This document shows positions 1 through 10,941 of a DNA stretch of 64,000 nucleotides, piece after piece. Both the position numbers and the translations under genes were made by a program. A model generated the notes under the pieces. It had not been told where the DNA came from and did no database searches. It was given only the letters and a program-made list of their open reading frames with translations. The DNA comes from Brachionus plicatilis (lineage: Eukaryota > Rotifera > Eurotatoria > Ploima > Brachionidae), in NCBI GenBank assembly GCA_010279815.1, contig QEOQ01000180.1, positions 2,154,930-2,218,929 on the forward strand, in the 5' to 3' direction. The number at the start of each line of letters is the position of its first letter. The first letter of the stretch is position 1.

Positions 1-5
1 AATGG

Positions 6-1279
6 AATACGCAAGAATAAAGTAAAAATTCAAAACAACACTTTTTTATTTTTGGTGTAACTTTAATTGGTCTTTTAGATTTTGTCATAAGCGTTACTAT
101 CACCTTTTATTTTTGAAAGGGTAAATGACATTCCTTCCTTTTTTTATTAAAATTTTAATATTTTATTTAAAAAAGATTCTTAAATTAAATTTACTTTAAT
201 ATTTCTACCCATTAACGACCAAAAATCGTAGTTTGGAATTGTTTCATTTCCGGTTTTTTTTTTAAAGTACTTAAGGAATATAAAACCAAAAACTAGATAC
301 GAAGTGAATACAGAAAAAAACCTAAATTTAGAATGAAGATATTGATTTTTTTTTAAAGTAAATTACAGAATCAGAATTAATGAACCAAAGCTAAGACCTT
401 TTTTTTCATCTCTTGGACAACACCATTTGGAATTTAATTCAAAAACCTAATAATTATAAATTTTTCGTAATATAAAAAAAGCTTACATATANNNNNNNNN
501 NNNNNNNNNNNNNNNNNNNNNNNNNNNNNNNNNNNNNNNNNNNNNNNNNNNNNNNNNNNNNNNNNNNNNNNNNNNNNNNNNNNNNNNNNNNNNNNNNNNN
601 NNNNNNNNNNNNNNNNNNNNNNNNNNNNNNNNNNNNNNNNNNNNNNNNNNNNNNNNNNNNNNNNNNNNNNNNNNNNNNNNNNNNNNNNNNNNNNNNNNNN
701 NNNNNNNNNNNNNNNNNNNNNNNNNNNNNNNNNNNNNNNNNNNNNNNNNNNNNNNNNNNNNNNNNNNNNNNNNNNNNNNNNNNNNNNNNNNNNNNNNNNN
801 NNNNNNNNNNNNNNNNNNNNNNNNNNNNNNNNNNNNNNNNNNNNNNNNNNNNNNNNNNNNNNNNNNNNNNNNNNNNNNNNNNNNNNNNNNNNNNNNNNNN
901 NNNNNNNNNNNNNNNNNNNNNNNNNNNNNNNNNNNNNNNNNNNNNNNNNNNNNNNNNNNNNNNNNNNNNNNNNNNNNNNNNNNNNNNNNNNNNNNNNNNN
1001 NNNNNNNNNNNNNNNNNNNNNNNNNNNNNNNNNNNNNNNNNNNNNNNNNNNNNNNNNNNNNNNNNNNNNNNNNNNNNNNNNNNNNNNNNNNNNNNNNNNN
1101 NNNNNNNNNNNNNNNNNNNNNNNNNNNNNNNNNNTTAATAAAAAAAGGAAGGAATGTCATTTACCCTTTCAAAAATAAAAGGTGATAGTAACGCTTATGA
1201 CAAAATCTAAAAGACCAATTAAAGTTACACCAAAAATAAAAAAGTGTTGTTTTGAATTTTTACTTTATTCTTGCGTATT
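6..1279. repeat. Perfect 145-bp inverted repeat flanking an assembly gap
   Basis: Bases 6-150 are the exact reverse complement of 1135-1279, with no indel or mismatch that I can find by eye. The right arm starts at the first base after the run of N, so pairing may continue into the gap opposite 151-491. Outer ends read AATACGCAAGAATAAAG. This fits the terminal inverted repeats of a DNA transposon, a long palindrome, or a collapsed or inverted assembly join. No transposase is visible because the middle is unknown. Confidence 0.85.
492..1134. other. Assembly gap (run of N)
   Basis: There are 643 undetermined bases. The true length may differ. The gap lies inside the inverted repeat described for 6-1279, which probably explains why assembly failed here. 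Confidence 0.99.
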
Positions 1280-2789
1280 AAATTAATAAAAAATATTAAA
1301 ATAATTTTATTTTTATTTTAATCTCTAATTGATTTCTTCATTTCCTAAAAAATTTAAAAAAGGGAGTTAGGACAAAAGAATTTATTTTCATGATTACCTA
1401 CTATGTAGTTAATGAAAATAACTAATGTTGAAATACCATTTAAAGGTTTAAGGTACTTAAAATTCATAATTTTTTTCAAATTATAAGGTAAATTCAGAGT
1501 TGTTCATAAGTCAAGAATTTTTTTTTTTAAATAAAGTTCAAATTAAAGACTTAAAATTTTTATGTAAAGTCCGGCCATATTAATTTTTTGCCGTTCGAAG
1601 TATTTATCAAAGAATTAAAAGTATAAAAAAAATTATAGTCTTGTACTTGGACTTTAATTTAAAAATAATTCTGGATAAATGTCAGGGAAAATTTCGAGAT
1701 AATAATTTTTTCATTACAGCATTAGGATTTCGACAAGAATTTCATATAAAAAATTCAAACTTAGTAAAAGTTCACCAACATCTTTAATTTTATACTTATT
1801 TTAGGCCATTTAGATAAATTTCAAAGAAATATTTCCCCCTTGATTAACTAACTTGTTTAAAATTTTTTGATGAAATATTTTTGAAATTTTTAAAATTACT
1901 AACAAAAATAATAATTGACTCAGATTTTGTTTGACCTTAAAATTTAGTCCCAAATTTTAATTTTACGATTAAATTCCAGCATTTTAAATATCAACTAAGA
2001 AAACCTTTGATTAAGACCTAAAAATAGATCAAAATTTTAGATAAATTTTTATACGATATAAAATACAAAAGTTACCAAAAAATTCTTTATTTTTTTCAAA
2101 CCATCTAGGTAAATGTCAAAGAAATATTTCATAATGACATTTTTTTTAGTTTCTTTTACACAACATTTAAATTAGCGTATTTAATAAATTGGATACAAAA
2201 GATAAAAGGATTTATAAATTATATTTAAAATATTTGATAACGAGTCAAATGACTAGGTTGGATAATTATTGTTAAATAATGTATAGAGGAATATAATTTT
2301 TCTAAGGAAAAGAGATATCAAGAATTATGGATAACATAATTTTTTGTAATTTTTGATTAGTAAAATTCTGACTCAGCAATAGACCCTTCAAAGGATACTG
2401 GGCAATTGATTCTTAAAAAATAAATTAATGAAAATCTTTTTTTATTTAATATTCTAAAAGAATTTAATGTGATTATTAAGAATGCATATGTTTTTATAAT
2501 TTAACATTTAAAGATGATAAAATATCAGAATTTTATCATTTAAATACAATAAACTTAAAAATTGCAAAAAAGTAAAAAAATAGAATAGATCGTAGAGACA
2601 AAAAAAACAAATTTGCAGTTTTCCTACCAAAAACCTAATTTTTTTGGCCGTAAGCATTATGGAACACATTTCCTAAAAATTGCGTAATTTAATGTTATTT
2701 TACGTAATTTTTGTAGAATCACTGTATCTTATTTGTAATAAAATTAAATAAAAGGAAAATGTTTAATTTCATTTACTAATTAATCAATG
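1280..2789. other. Non-coding, contains first copy of a duplicated block
   Basis: No credible coding region. Roughly 1921-2335 is similar to 8610-9125 in the same orientation; the stretch around CCATCTAGGTAAATGTCAAA (2101 and 8885) is nearly identical. This is the upstream part of the diverged tandem duplication that also carries the two MRH-like genes. Confidence 0.6.
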
Positions 2790-3086
2790 TTAAATTAATC
2801 TAAAATTACTTTTTTTTCGTAAATAAACATTATTTATTCCAATTTTTTTTTCAACCGATTTTTTCAGACCCAAATGATATCCTGCATGTAAGAAAAATCT
2901 CTCACTTGGAACACTGGTTACTGGGACTGCTAAAACAACTGAAGCAAAACTAGAAAGTATAGGCAATTGAGATTTATTGAACATCCAGTAATCCAAAACA
3001 TCGATATTAATTTTTTTGCTTGTTATTCTATTTGGCTTATGATTCATTTTTTTGAAAAGAAAATTCTTGAAAAAATTTACTAACAA
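2790..3086 (-). pseudogene. hAT transposase C-terminal dimerisation fragment
   Basis: A 98-codon open frame. Residues around 30-75 read like the hAT-family dimerisation region near the transposase C-terminus: a D-x-x-DYW start, a hydrophobic helix with PILSSFA, then the hallmark VPVTSVPSERFF followed by AGYH. Known hAT proteins are several hundred residues long, and the catalytic DDE parts are absent here, so this is a relic. The first ~20 residues are low-complexity and probably not part of it. No terminal repeats or 8-bp target duplication were recognised. It sits in the spacer of the tandem duplication and has no counterpart in the second unit. Confidence 0.75.
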
Positions 3087-4177
3087 TTAATATTGGAATA
3101 AATTAAGAAAGTAAAAGAACTCCTAATACTTAAACGATAATCAAATTAGAATTTAGCCAATTTTTGTTATCTTATTTTTTTAAGAATTGTTCAACTTTAT
3201 TTAATTTTAACTCAAAAAACTGAGTATCCCAGTAATTTTTGGCAAGGTAGAATTGTTCAACAGAATTTTGTTGACATCTAACCAAGTCAATTCGTTATGA
3301 CTAAAAATATCTAAGTATAGATTTTGTAAGCTATCGGGTTAGATTCGAAAATTAATTTATAATAAAAAAAACAGAAACAAATTAAATTTTTTGTTAAACA
3401 AGGGGAGTTTAGAAAAGTTTAACGAGCTGCATTTTTAAAAAAATTTTAATTTGTTCATTTTGGTTTACCAATTTTCGGCTGACCAAACATTTTAAGCAGC
3501 CAATAATCAACATCACTTATTCTAAGCTGAATCCCAAAACTAGGAATCCACCCCGAACCCCGTTTAATTTAATTTTAATTATATTTTAATTAGTTTAATT
3601 ATATTTATTATATAATTATTAAATTAAATTTAGACAAAGTACATAAAGAAAAATGTTTTTTAATGCTTAAATCTCATTGTCTATCCATGAGTCAACGAGG
3701 CATACTCCAAATATCATGCTGCTTATTTTATTATTGTCTTATAGATCTCTCAGTGACATTTAACTAAATATCAATTTGCTTTTATCACTAACATCCGTTC
3801 ATTTTTTAATTCATTTTAAATTTATCAGGTAGTGATAGATCTTCATTGATCTTCCCTGAATGCTATTCTCAAAGCCGCACATCAATACTGGTCTTTGAAA
3901 ATTTGAACCAAAAGTCTATCATATTTGGGTGCATGCTCTTATAGCTTAGCTTTTTTTCTATTTACAATTAATTCTAAAATATTCTATTATATCTAAAATG
4001 TTTCATGTTTTCAACTTTAAAAACCCTAAAATTGGTCATTATCAAGTGTGCGGTGAGAATTTAAAAAAAATTTAAGTCTTTGCTCGGACTAAGAAAAAAA
4101 AAAGTCCGGACTTGGACTTGATTTGAGACTTGTGACTTTTAAACAACTCAAAAATAAATATTTTGGGAAACTTTTAG
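3087..4177. other. Intergenic, no gene recognised
   Basis: AT-rich sequence upstream of the first MRH-like gene. A short clustered set of GACTTG-like repeats lies at about 4078-4140. No ORF, tRNA or transposon signature is seen. Confidence 0.5.
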
Positions 4178-5686
4178 ATGAAATTCCTTTTTTTTGCTAT
4201 AATTTTTTTTATTTTTTGTCACGTTGAATGTTCACAAGCAAAAAAAGATCAGCCAAATCAAAAAAATTTAATCAAAGAAAAATTGTCTAACTGTAAAGTT
4301 AAACTAGATGATGAAAGTATCATAGATCTTAGCTCATTAAATAATCCTTCAAATCCAATGTATGATGTTAAAATTGAGTTTACCATAAAAAGACTACATT
4401 TTTTATTTAGGTCGACAGTGGATGATACAGGTGAAAATTATTTTTACTACAATCCATGTGGGCCAATTGATTGTGAATTTAATTCATCTAATTCTGCTGC
4501 TGTAAAATTCAATTATTAATTTTTTTAAAGAAAATTGCCTAATTAAAAAATATTTTAGGTTTGTATGAAAAAAAAAAATTCTGAATTAGTAAATTGTGGT
4601 GATCAAGATTCCATGAATTCAAGCTATTTCAATTCATTTTATTTGATTTATATACATAAGTAATATTTTTTCTCATTTATAAAGTTCTTTTTAATAATAC
4701 CTAATTTGTTCATCTAAAGACATGTTAAATAAGTTTATATGTTTTCTTATAGTTTAAAAAATTTACATTTGTGTATTACTGGTTCGATCTTTACCACTAA
4801 AAGGTTTTAATTTTCATAAAATTCATTAAAGAAAGATTCCATTTTTAATTTAAGATGTGTTATTTTTTAATATGTTATTAGTTAAAAATAAACATCTAAA
4901 ATAAAATTGAGAAAATAGTTAAGTAATAATAAGATAAAAATAAAAAAAAATATAAAATTAATTGATATAAATTCTTTTTTTGCATAATACTTCACCGCAA
5001 AAAGTAACCCTGGAAAATTATTTGTTTCTCTGTCTTTCTTCCTACAGCTTAATAACTAGCAGACCCTAAAACACGAAGAGATGAACAAAATGACGATAAA
5101 AATGTTTAAAATGCAAAAGCTTTTTCAGTAAAATTTAAAAAAAAAATATATAATATTTTTTGTAAAAACATCAAAATTGTATGGCTACGTTATTTTAAAT
5201 TTAAAAATTAATCAAAGAAAAATATAATTTAATTAACAAATTGTTCTTATTATTAACAATTGGTAAGTGCTTAAAAATATGTCAAAAACAAAATCTATTT
5301 AACTATTTTTATATGCTTTTCTAATTTCATTGTTGATGACTTCAACCTTTTTTTTGAATCAGGATGATTTAACACCATTTTATTACAATACTAAATAAGA
5401 TTGAGAATATTTTATGTATGAAATTTTCTAATTTTATCAATGTAAAATTAAATTTAAAACTAAAAAATTTTTAATAAAGTGAAATTACTACAAGAATTCG
5501 ATGTGAATGTCTAGATATGCAAAGTTTTGATTTTTACAGTGAAAGCCCAAAAGGGAATTATGTAAGCAAAATCAAAAATATATTTTCTTTTATTATTTAT
5601 TAATTCTTTATATTTTTTAATAGCAATTCATTTTGAAATCAAAGTATTGCTGCCCAGAAAAAAAAGACAAAGTATTTTTGCTTTAA
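4178..5686 (+). CDS. Secreted MRH-like domain protein, copy 1 (5 exons)
   Basis: My model joins 4178-4359, 4411-4501, 4559-4659, 5495-5561 and 5624-5686 into about 167 codons; every junction keeps phase (2,0,2,0). Introns are 51, 57, 835 and 62 nt with GT-AG ends. Residues 1-18 form a signal peptide. The rest is cysteine-rich and laid out like a mannose-6-phosphate-receptor-homology domain: C-K-V near 38, IDLSSL, YFYYNPCGPIDC, SAAVC, VNCGDQ, and near the end NYQFILKSKYCCP. The glutamine that normally follows the AAVC cysteine in sugar-binding MRH domains reads as Met, so lectin activity is doubtful. Unspliced, exons 1-2 read through to a stop after 113 codons, so an intron-retained form is possible. 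The bases just before the ATG (CTTTTAG) look like a splice acceptor. The last two exons are joined across a long intron and are less certain. Family call is by pattern only. Confidence 0.55.
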
Positions 5687-6559
5687 AATGATTTTTTTTT
5701 GCATTAAGTGAATCAATTATTTAAGTCTGGTGAATCCTTTATGATGACGAAGATGAGAGGAAGTAACAATTTATTCAATCAAATGAAAAATTAAAATGTT
5801 TTATTAAAAGAGTAGATTTTAGTAGCTTTAAAATTGATTATTAAAAGCAATTATTAGGCAGTGTAATTAGATTCATTATTTTGAATTAAGCTTTTATTAA
5901 TTTCGAGGGTTTTATTTTAATTTTTTTTTGAATAGCAATAAAATAATGATAAGCTTGTTTTAATTTAAAATTCAGAAAAGATATAATATATCTTTTATTT
6001 ACGTAAAGTTTAATAAAATATTTTTATCAAGAGTATTTGTTAGAAATTAAAAATAACCTTTTTTGTGTATTTTATATTTTAGAATATTTTTTTTAGTTTT
6101 TAACCCTTTCAATGTTTCACCCATTGCTTCGCTGCTGGAACATTAAAAATTAAAAAAAAAAGAGGAATTTAATTTAATTATTTGGATGCCTGAAAAGCAA
6201 ATGAATTTTTTTTTGCTACTTTTTTATTTTAGCTTTAATGTCCTTTTTTCATTATGTGTTTATCTAATTTGATTGTTGCATTTTATTTAGATAATTTAGT
6301 TGATTGGTTACAAAAAATTCAATTTTGAGGTCTGTTTGGTTCTAGGATATTAAGTTTTTGGGAAAAAGACACTAAAATGAAAAAATTTGCTTTCAAATAT
6401 ATTTAATTTAAAAAAGTAGCTAAAATTTAATTTTGTTTTTTCTCCTTTTCAAACTCCGTTTCGTTTTATTATTGTAGATTATTTAATTTGGAAAATTATT
6501 CTTTTGTAAATAGAATTTACAACAATCGTTACAACAAAGTCAGATAGAAAAATTGAATA
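5687..6559. other. Intergenic, no gene recognised
   Basis: AT-rich spacer between the first MRH-like gene and the reverse-transcriptase relic. Nothing codes convincingly and no repeat structure stands out. Confidence 0.5.
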
Positions 6560-6844
6560 GTGAGATTAAAAAACAAAAATCCTGACTTTTCAAAGGCTTT
6601 TGATATAGTACCAAATAAACGCCTTCCTCATAAGTTCTGCGGTTATGGTTTAGGCGAAAGAATGGTGATTTGTTTGGAGTTTAAAAAAGAGATAGAATGT
6701 AACTTGTTTTACAAGATAAAACTATATCTGAGTGGTCAAGGAGGTCTAATGCTTTTAATTCAATGCATAAATAACTCGGTTTGTATATCAAATGAAATGG
6801 AGATAGATGCTAATAACTCAAAAATTTTAACTAATAAGGTTAAT
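6560..6844 (+). pseudogene. Non-LTR retrotransposon reverse transcriptase fragment
   Basis: The translated stretch near the start reads DFSKAFDIVPNKRLPHKFCGYGLGE. This matches the conserved RT block of jockey/CR1-type LINEs, in which the first catalytic Asp of the palm lies in F/L-S-KAFD, followed by V-P-x-x-x-L and a short helix ending in YG. Only this block and some diverged downstream sequence remain, with no YxDD motif. The 390-bp MITE at 6845-7234 was inserted at its 3' end and supplies the stop codon. After the MITE the sequence resumes at 7235 with the duplicated AAGGTTAAT. A related fragment lies at 38.8-40.8 kb. Confidence 0.8.
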
Positions 6845-7234
6845 GGTATCTCTTAATTTCGACAAATTAAACTCGACATAATTGTTTTCGACAGGTTAAT
6901 TTCGACAAACTCGACTTAAAAAAAAAAAACTTGTTTTTGACAGAATTTTAATTGGACATGATAATTTGGACATAATAAATAAAAAAAGTAAAAAACATTT
7001 ATTTAAGAAAAATTAGAAATTAATTCATCCATTTGAATGTGCGATGATAAAAAATGTAACAATTAAATCAACTGGAATTTTCTTTTATAATTGATTTTTG
7101 TCGAATTTCTGTCGAGTTTATTATGTCGAGTTTATTCTTATGTCTTATTTTTCTTATGTCGAAATTAAGTTTGTCTAAATTAACCTGTCGAAAACAATTA
7201 TGTCGAGTTTAATTTGTCGAAAAAATGCATATCC
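6845..7234 (+). mobile_element. 390-bp MITE with 9-bp target duplication, copy 1
   Basis: A non-coding element bounded by the 9-bp direct repeat AAGGTTAAT (6836-6844 and 7235-7243). Its ends are imperfect inverted repeats: GGTATCTCTTAATTTCGACA at the left, and GGATATGCATTTTTTCGACA read inward from the right. The interior carries many TCGACA/TGTCGA hexamers. A nearly identical copy lies inverted at 34397-34786, also with a perfect 9-bp duplication. A 9-bp target duplication is typical of Mutator-like (MULE) transposases, but no autonomous partner is visible here. Confidence 0.92.
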
Positions 7235-7243
7235 AAGGTTAAT

Positions 7244-7786
7244 GAAAGAACATAGTTACAGATAGATTTGAATGCCAATGAATGAATAGTGAATCGTTCA
7301 AAAATTCATATAGACCCGATCATGACTGCACGGAACGGTAAAAATTTAATTTCCCGTAAATGACGGGAACAACATTCTATAAGTCAAATCATGACTTTGA
7401 CTGACACTTATGACTTGAAAAAAAATCTGATTTTCTTCATCAAACATTATATCATCTTTACTAAGACAATTTTTTGCACAATTAATTTTTTTGAATTTTG
7501 AAAATCTGATAATATTTTAGTAAAGATGTAATATGCAAAATGTGATAATAATCCAGAAATTTTATTATTGTTTTACCTTATTTCAAAAAAATTGAAAACT
7601 TGAATGATGAAAAAAAATTCTAATAAACTTTGAGACTTAATTTGCAGTACAAAAATGTTCGAAATAAAATTGCAAAAAAATTATTTAAAATAAATCTTAC
7701 ATAATTGTCACAGAAATTTTATTACTGGTCACGAAAATAATAAAAAAAAAAAATTTTATTTTAAAATTTTTTCAGTGATAGTATGG

Positions 7787-7867
<81 letters not shown>

Positions 7868-9817
7868 TATTGATTTAAGTCTCATAGGCAAAATAAAAAA
7901 AAAAAGTAAAGTTAAGTTCTTCGAATATTATGGGTTATAGAAATTTTTTCTATATCTTAATAATTTACTATGTAAGTCAATCAAAAAAAAATCCTGGTCA
8001 TAAAATTGACATGAATTCACTGATCACATATACAATAGGCAAGATTCAAAAATAGCTTGTGTTTGTAATATATTTGTTTATTGATTGACATAATTACTTT
8101 TATAAGAATGCCACTGCATTCAGGTAAAAACTTCTAATCGTTTTCAAAAAGCTCATTTATTAAGCTTTGTTTTTCATTAGGTAGGCCAAGATAAATAAAG
8201 CAAGATGCTTAAAAAATCGTATAGCCGTTTTATATTAAATGAGTTTTAAGTTTTTTTTTCTCATACAAAAAAGATTGATGTCTACATCGAATTATTAAAT
8301 TCAATTTTCTACTAATTATCACCGTTCTCACAGATTATCAACGACATTAATTAAAAAAACAACATCATCGTATTATCCAGTAAATTATAAATTAATAAAG
8401 TAAAGAAATAAAAAAATAATTAAGTTAATAATAAATTTATTAAGTTAATAATATATAAGATAAATTTATTCAATTTATCTTAGCACCAACTATATATATA
8501 ATAAATTGGGATAACATTTCATCAATAAGATAGATAATTAAATACTGAGATAAAATTCCACCTTGTTTAAATTTTTTAAATGAATCAATCTAAAAAAATT
8601 AGTTCAGATTGATTCAGATTTTGGTTACTTTTACCATAAAATTGTGCCAATTAATTTTACGATTAAATTCTAACATTTTTAAATGTCAACAAAAAAAAAC
8701 CTTTGATTAAGACTTTATAATGAATTAAAATTTGTTTTTAAAAATCTAAGAACTGGTTTTAAAAAATTCAAGTAGATCTGGACTTTTGTCCAATTTCATC
8801 AAGAGATCGTATTTTTTGAAGAAAAACAAATAAAACATTCACTGGTACGATTTAATACAAAAATTGCCACAAGTTTCCTTCCAAACCATCTAGGTAAATG
8901 TCAAAGAAACATTTCATAATGACAATTTTTTTAGTTTCTTTTACACAACATTTAAATTAACCTATTTAATAAAGAGCATTTAAAAGATATAAGGATTTGT
9001 AAATTATATTTAAAATATTTGATAACAAGTCAAATGACTTGATTAGATTTTTATTCTTAAAAAAAAATATAAAGGCATAGTGTTTCATTTGAGAAAAGAG
9101 ATATCGAAAATTCTGGATTAAGCATTTTTCGACTTTTTAATAATTTAAATATCATGATTACAATAATTCTCATTTACTATCAGATTAAGACATGTTGGGA
9201 CTGTTTGCCAAGCATTTTCATAATTTTTTTACCATAACTTAATGTTATCCTTTCATTAGTTCTAATTCAGATAGATTTATCTAAAAATCTATATAGAAAC
9301 TGAACAAATATTTAATTTAAAAGAGCAGTTTGAATTAAAAATATTATGAAGCAGTAATAAGAAAGACGAATGTAAAATGTGTTTGGAGAAAGAAAAGAAA
9401 ATTTTTTTCAGACTAATAGAGTAAAGTATAATAAAAAGTGATATCTTGATCGTCATAACATTTGTTTTTATTTTTTGTGGCAATTACATAATGGACTCGG
9501 GTATTCGATATATCTTGATTAGAAAAATATTGTATTCGACGTATCTTGATCAAAAGATAACATTAAGATTTAGTAAAAAAATTACGATATTCCTTGTAAA
9601 CACGTGTAGAACACTACATTATTTTTCAATATCTCTTTTTGATTTCAGTGTATTTTACCCTATTTTACTTTATTTTTTTAAATTTTATTCTGAAGGAGCT
9701 CGGTACAGTAAACGAATAAAAAAAAAATAAGCAATATAATTGTAAAGAATGAAAAAAAATTTATATCTTAAAAAAAAATATACGCCTACACAATATTCAT
9801 TTTTAGAAATAGCCTAA
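7244..9817. other. Intergenic; second copy of duplicated block at 8610-9125
   Basis: No coding region is supported. It contains the ATT microsatellite at 7787-7867 and, at about 8610-9125, the second copy of the block found at 1921-2335. Small ORFs around 9289-9730 are low-complexity and show no family motif. Confidence 0.5.
7787..7867. repeat. (ATT)27 microsatellite
   Basis: An uninterrupted ATT trinucleotide array of 81 bases. It is the longest pure simple repeat in the window and is probably length-variable between individuals. Confidence 0.97.
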
Positions 9818-10404
9818 CACTAGAAGCACCAAAAAAAAAAATACTAGAAGCACCAAACGGGGTCAAATGACTCTTTTTAAAATTAAAGATGTTTTAAGGC
9901 TTTATTCGAAAAAAAAATATATTAAATTAATCATATATCAATTTTAAATCATGTAATTAAAAAAAGATTACTATGAAAATTATTTCTCACATTTTTTACA
10001 AATAATCACACGTTCCGTTGTACATTGTCCGCATACTGATTTATAACAGTTTGTACAGATTAAATTAGTTTTATTATTGTTGCAAAGGCGAATTTGGCAC
10101 TTAACACGCTTTGGACAACTGTTTTCTTGATCATCTAAACTTTGGGCTCTTTTACGTACACTTTTAGGTGTTTGGGGTGCAGAATGGGTAGAATGGGAGT
10201 CATTTGACCCTTTTTGTTACTTCTAGTAGTATATAGTCAATTTAAAAATAAAGCATCATGTGAATATGTTAATATAAAATTTTTAAAATTTAACTTTATT
10301 TCATGTTAACTTTACAATTTCAAGTTTTAATCTTTTCAGACTATTGAATTATAACTTAGCAGAAAATCAAAAAAAGTCATTTTGACACCTTGGTGCTTCT
10401 AATG
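9818..10404 (-). mobile_element. Degenerate piggyBac element with transposase C-terminal zinc finger
   Basis: The ends are inverted: CACTAGAAGCACCAA at 9818, and the complement of TTGGTGCTTCTAATG at 10390-10404. TTAA follows the right end at 10405-10408; the left target reads CTAA, one change from TTAA. A second, inner pair of similar repeats (about 9841-9872 and 10196-10231, sharing GGGTCAAATGACTC) is nested inside. On the minus strand, about 10216 to 9980 encodes the C-terminal part of a piggyBac transposase: a basic APQTPKSVRKR stretch, then a cysteine-rich end with pairs CNNN, CTNC, CGQC and CKKC before the stop codon. The catalytic DDD core is absent, so this is an internally deleted relic. 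Confidence 0.8.
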
Positions 10405-10408
10405 TTAA

Positions 10409-10941
10409 TCACCGACTTTTGTCTCATAAAAATAACTCATATTTTTAATTGAATTTTTTTATCTTAAATTTTATTTATTTTTTATAAACTAAGAAGATTT
10501 GAATCAAAGGAAAAACCAAGATCCATTCCGAACTGCTAGGATATAACCCGAACTATTAATAAATAAATTTATATTTATTGAAAAGTCCCAGTCAACTTTA
10601 ACTGAAATTTTCTTATTTTTATAATATTTTTTATAACACCTTTAACGTTTTCAAATTTTTTAGCAATTATTTAAAAACAAAATGGAGCTAGAGAGCGAAA
10701 CATCTTGAATTACTTGAGATGTCCTGTTAATTTTTTGTTTAAATGTCTATTACTTCTTTAAATTCTTCGTAATAAATTTTTTAATATTCATCATAATCCG
10801 ATAATATTATTATCTTAAAATTAAGAGTCAAATCAGGCTCTTTTTTTTTACTTTTGACCAACTCTGCATAAAATCTAGAATATTTTTGAAACAAGAATAT
10901 TTTAAAAGTGAAATTTTAAAATATTTGAAAGGAACTTTTAG
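10409..10941. other. Intergenic, no gene recognised
   Basis: AT-rich spacer between the piggyBac relic and the second MRH-like gene. Homology to the region upstream of copy 1 is confined to the last ~10 bases before the ATG. Confidence 0.5.

Noticed and set aside
483..1160. Open frame across the gap
   Set aside because: It is almost entirely undetermined sequence, so there is no evidence of coding.
4788..4802. GGTTCGATC resembling a tRNA B box
   Set aside because: No A box or cloverleaf can be built upstream, so it is not a tRNA gene.
7787..7867. Possible CRISPR-like or minisatellite array
   Set aside because: It is a plain trinucleotide microsatellite with no spacers.
9289..9730. Overlapping small ORFs on both strands
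   Set aside because: Hydrophobic low-complexity reads; nothing resembles a known family and neighbouring DNA is repeat-derived.
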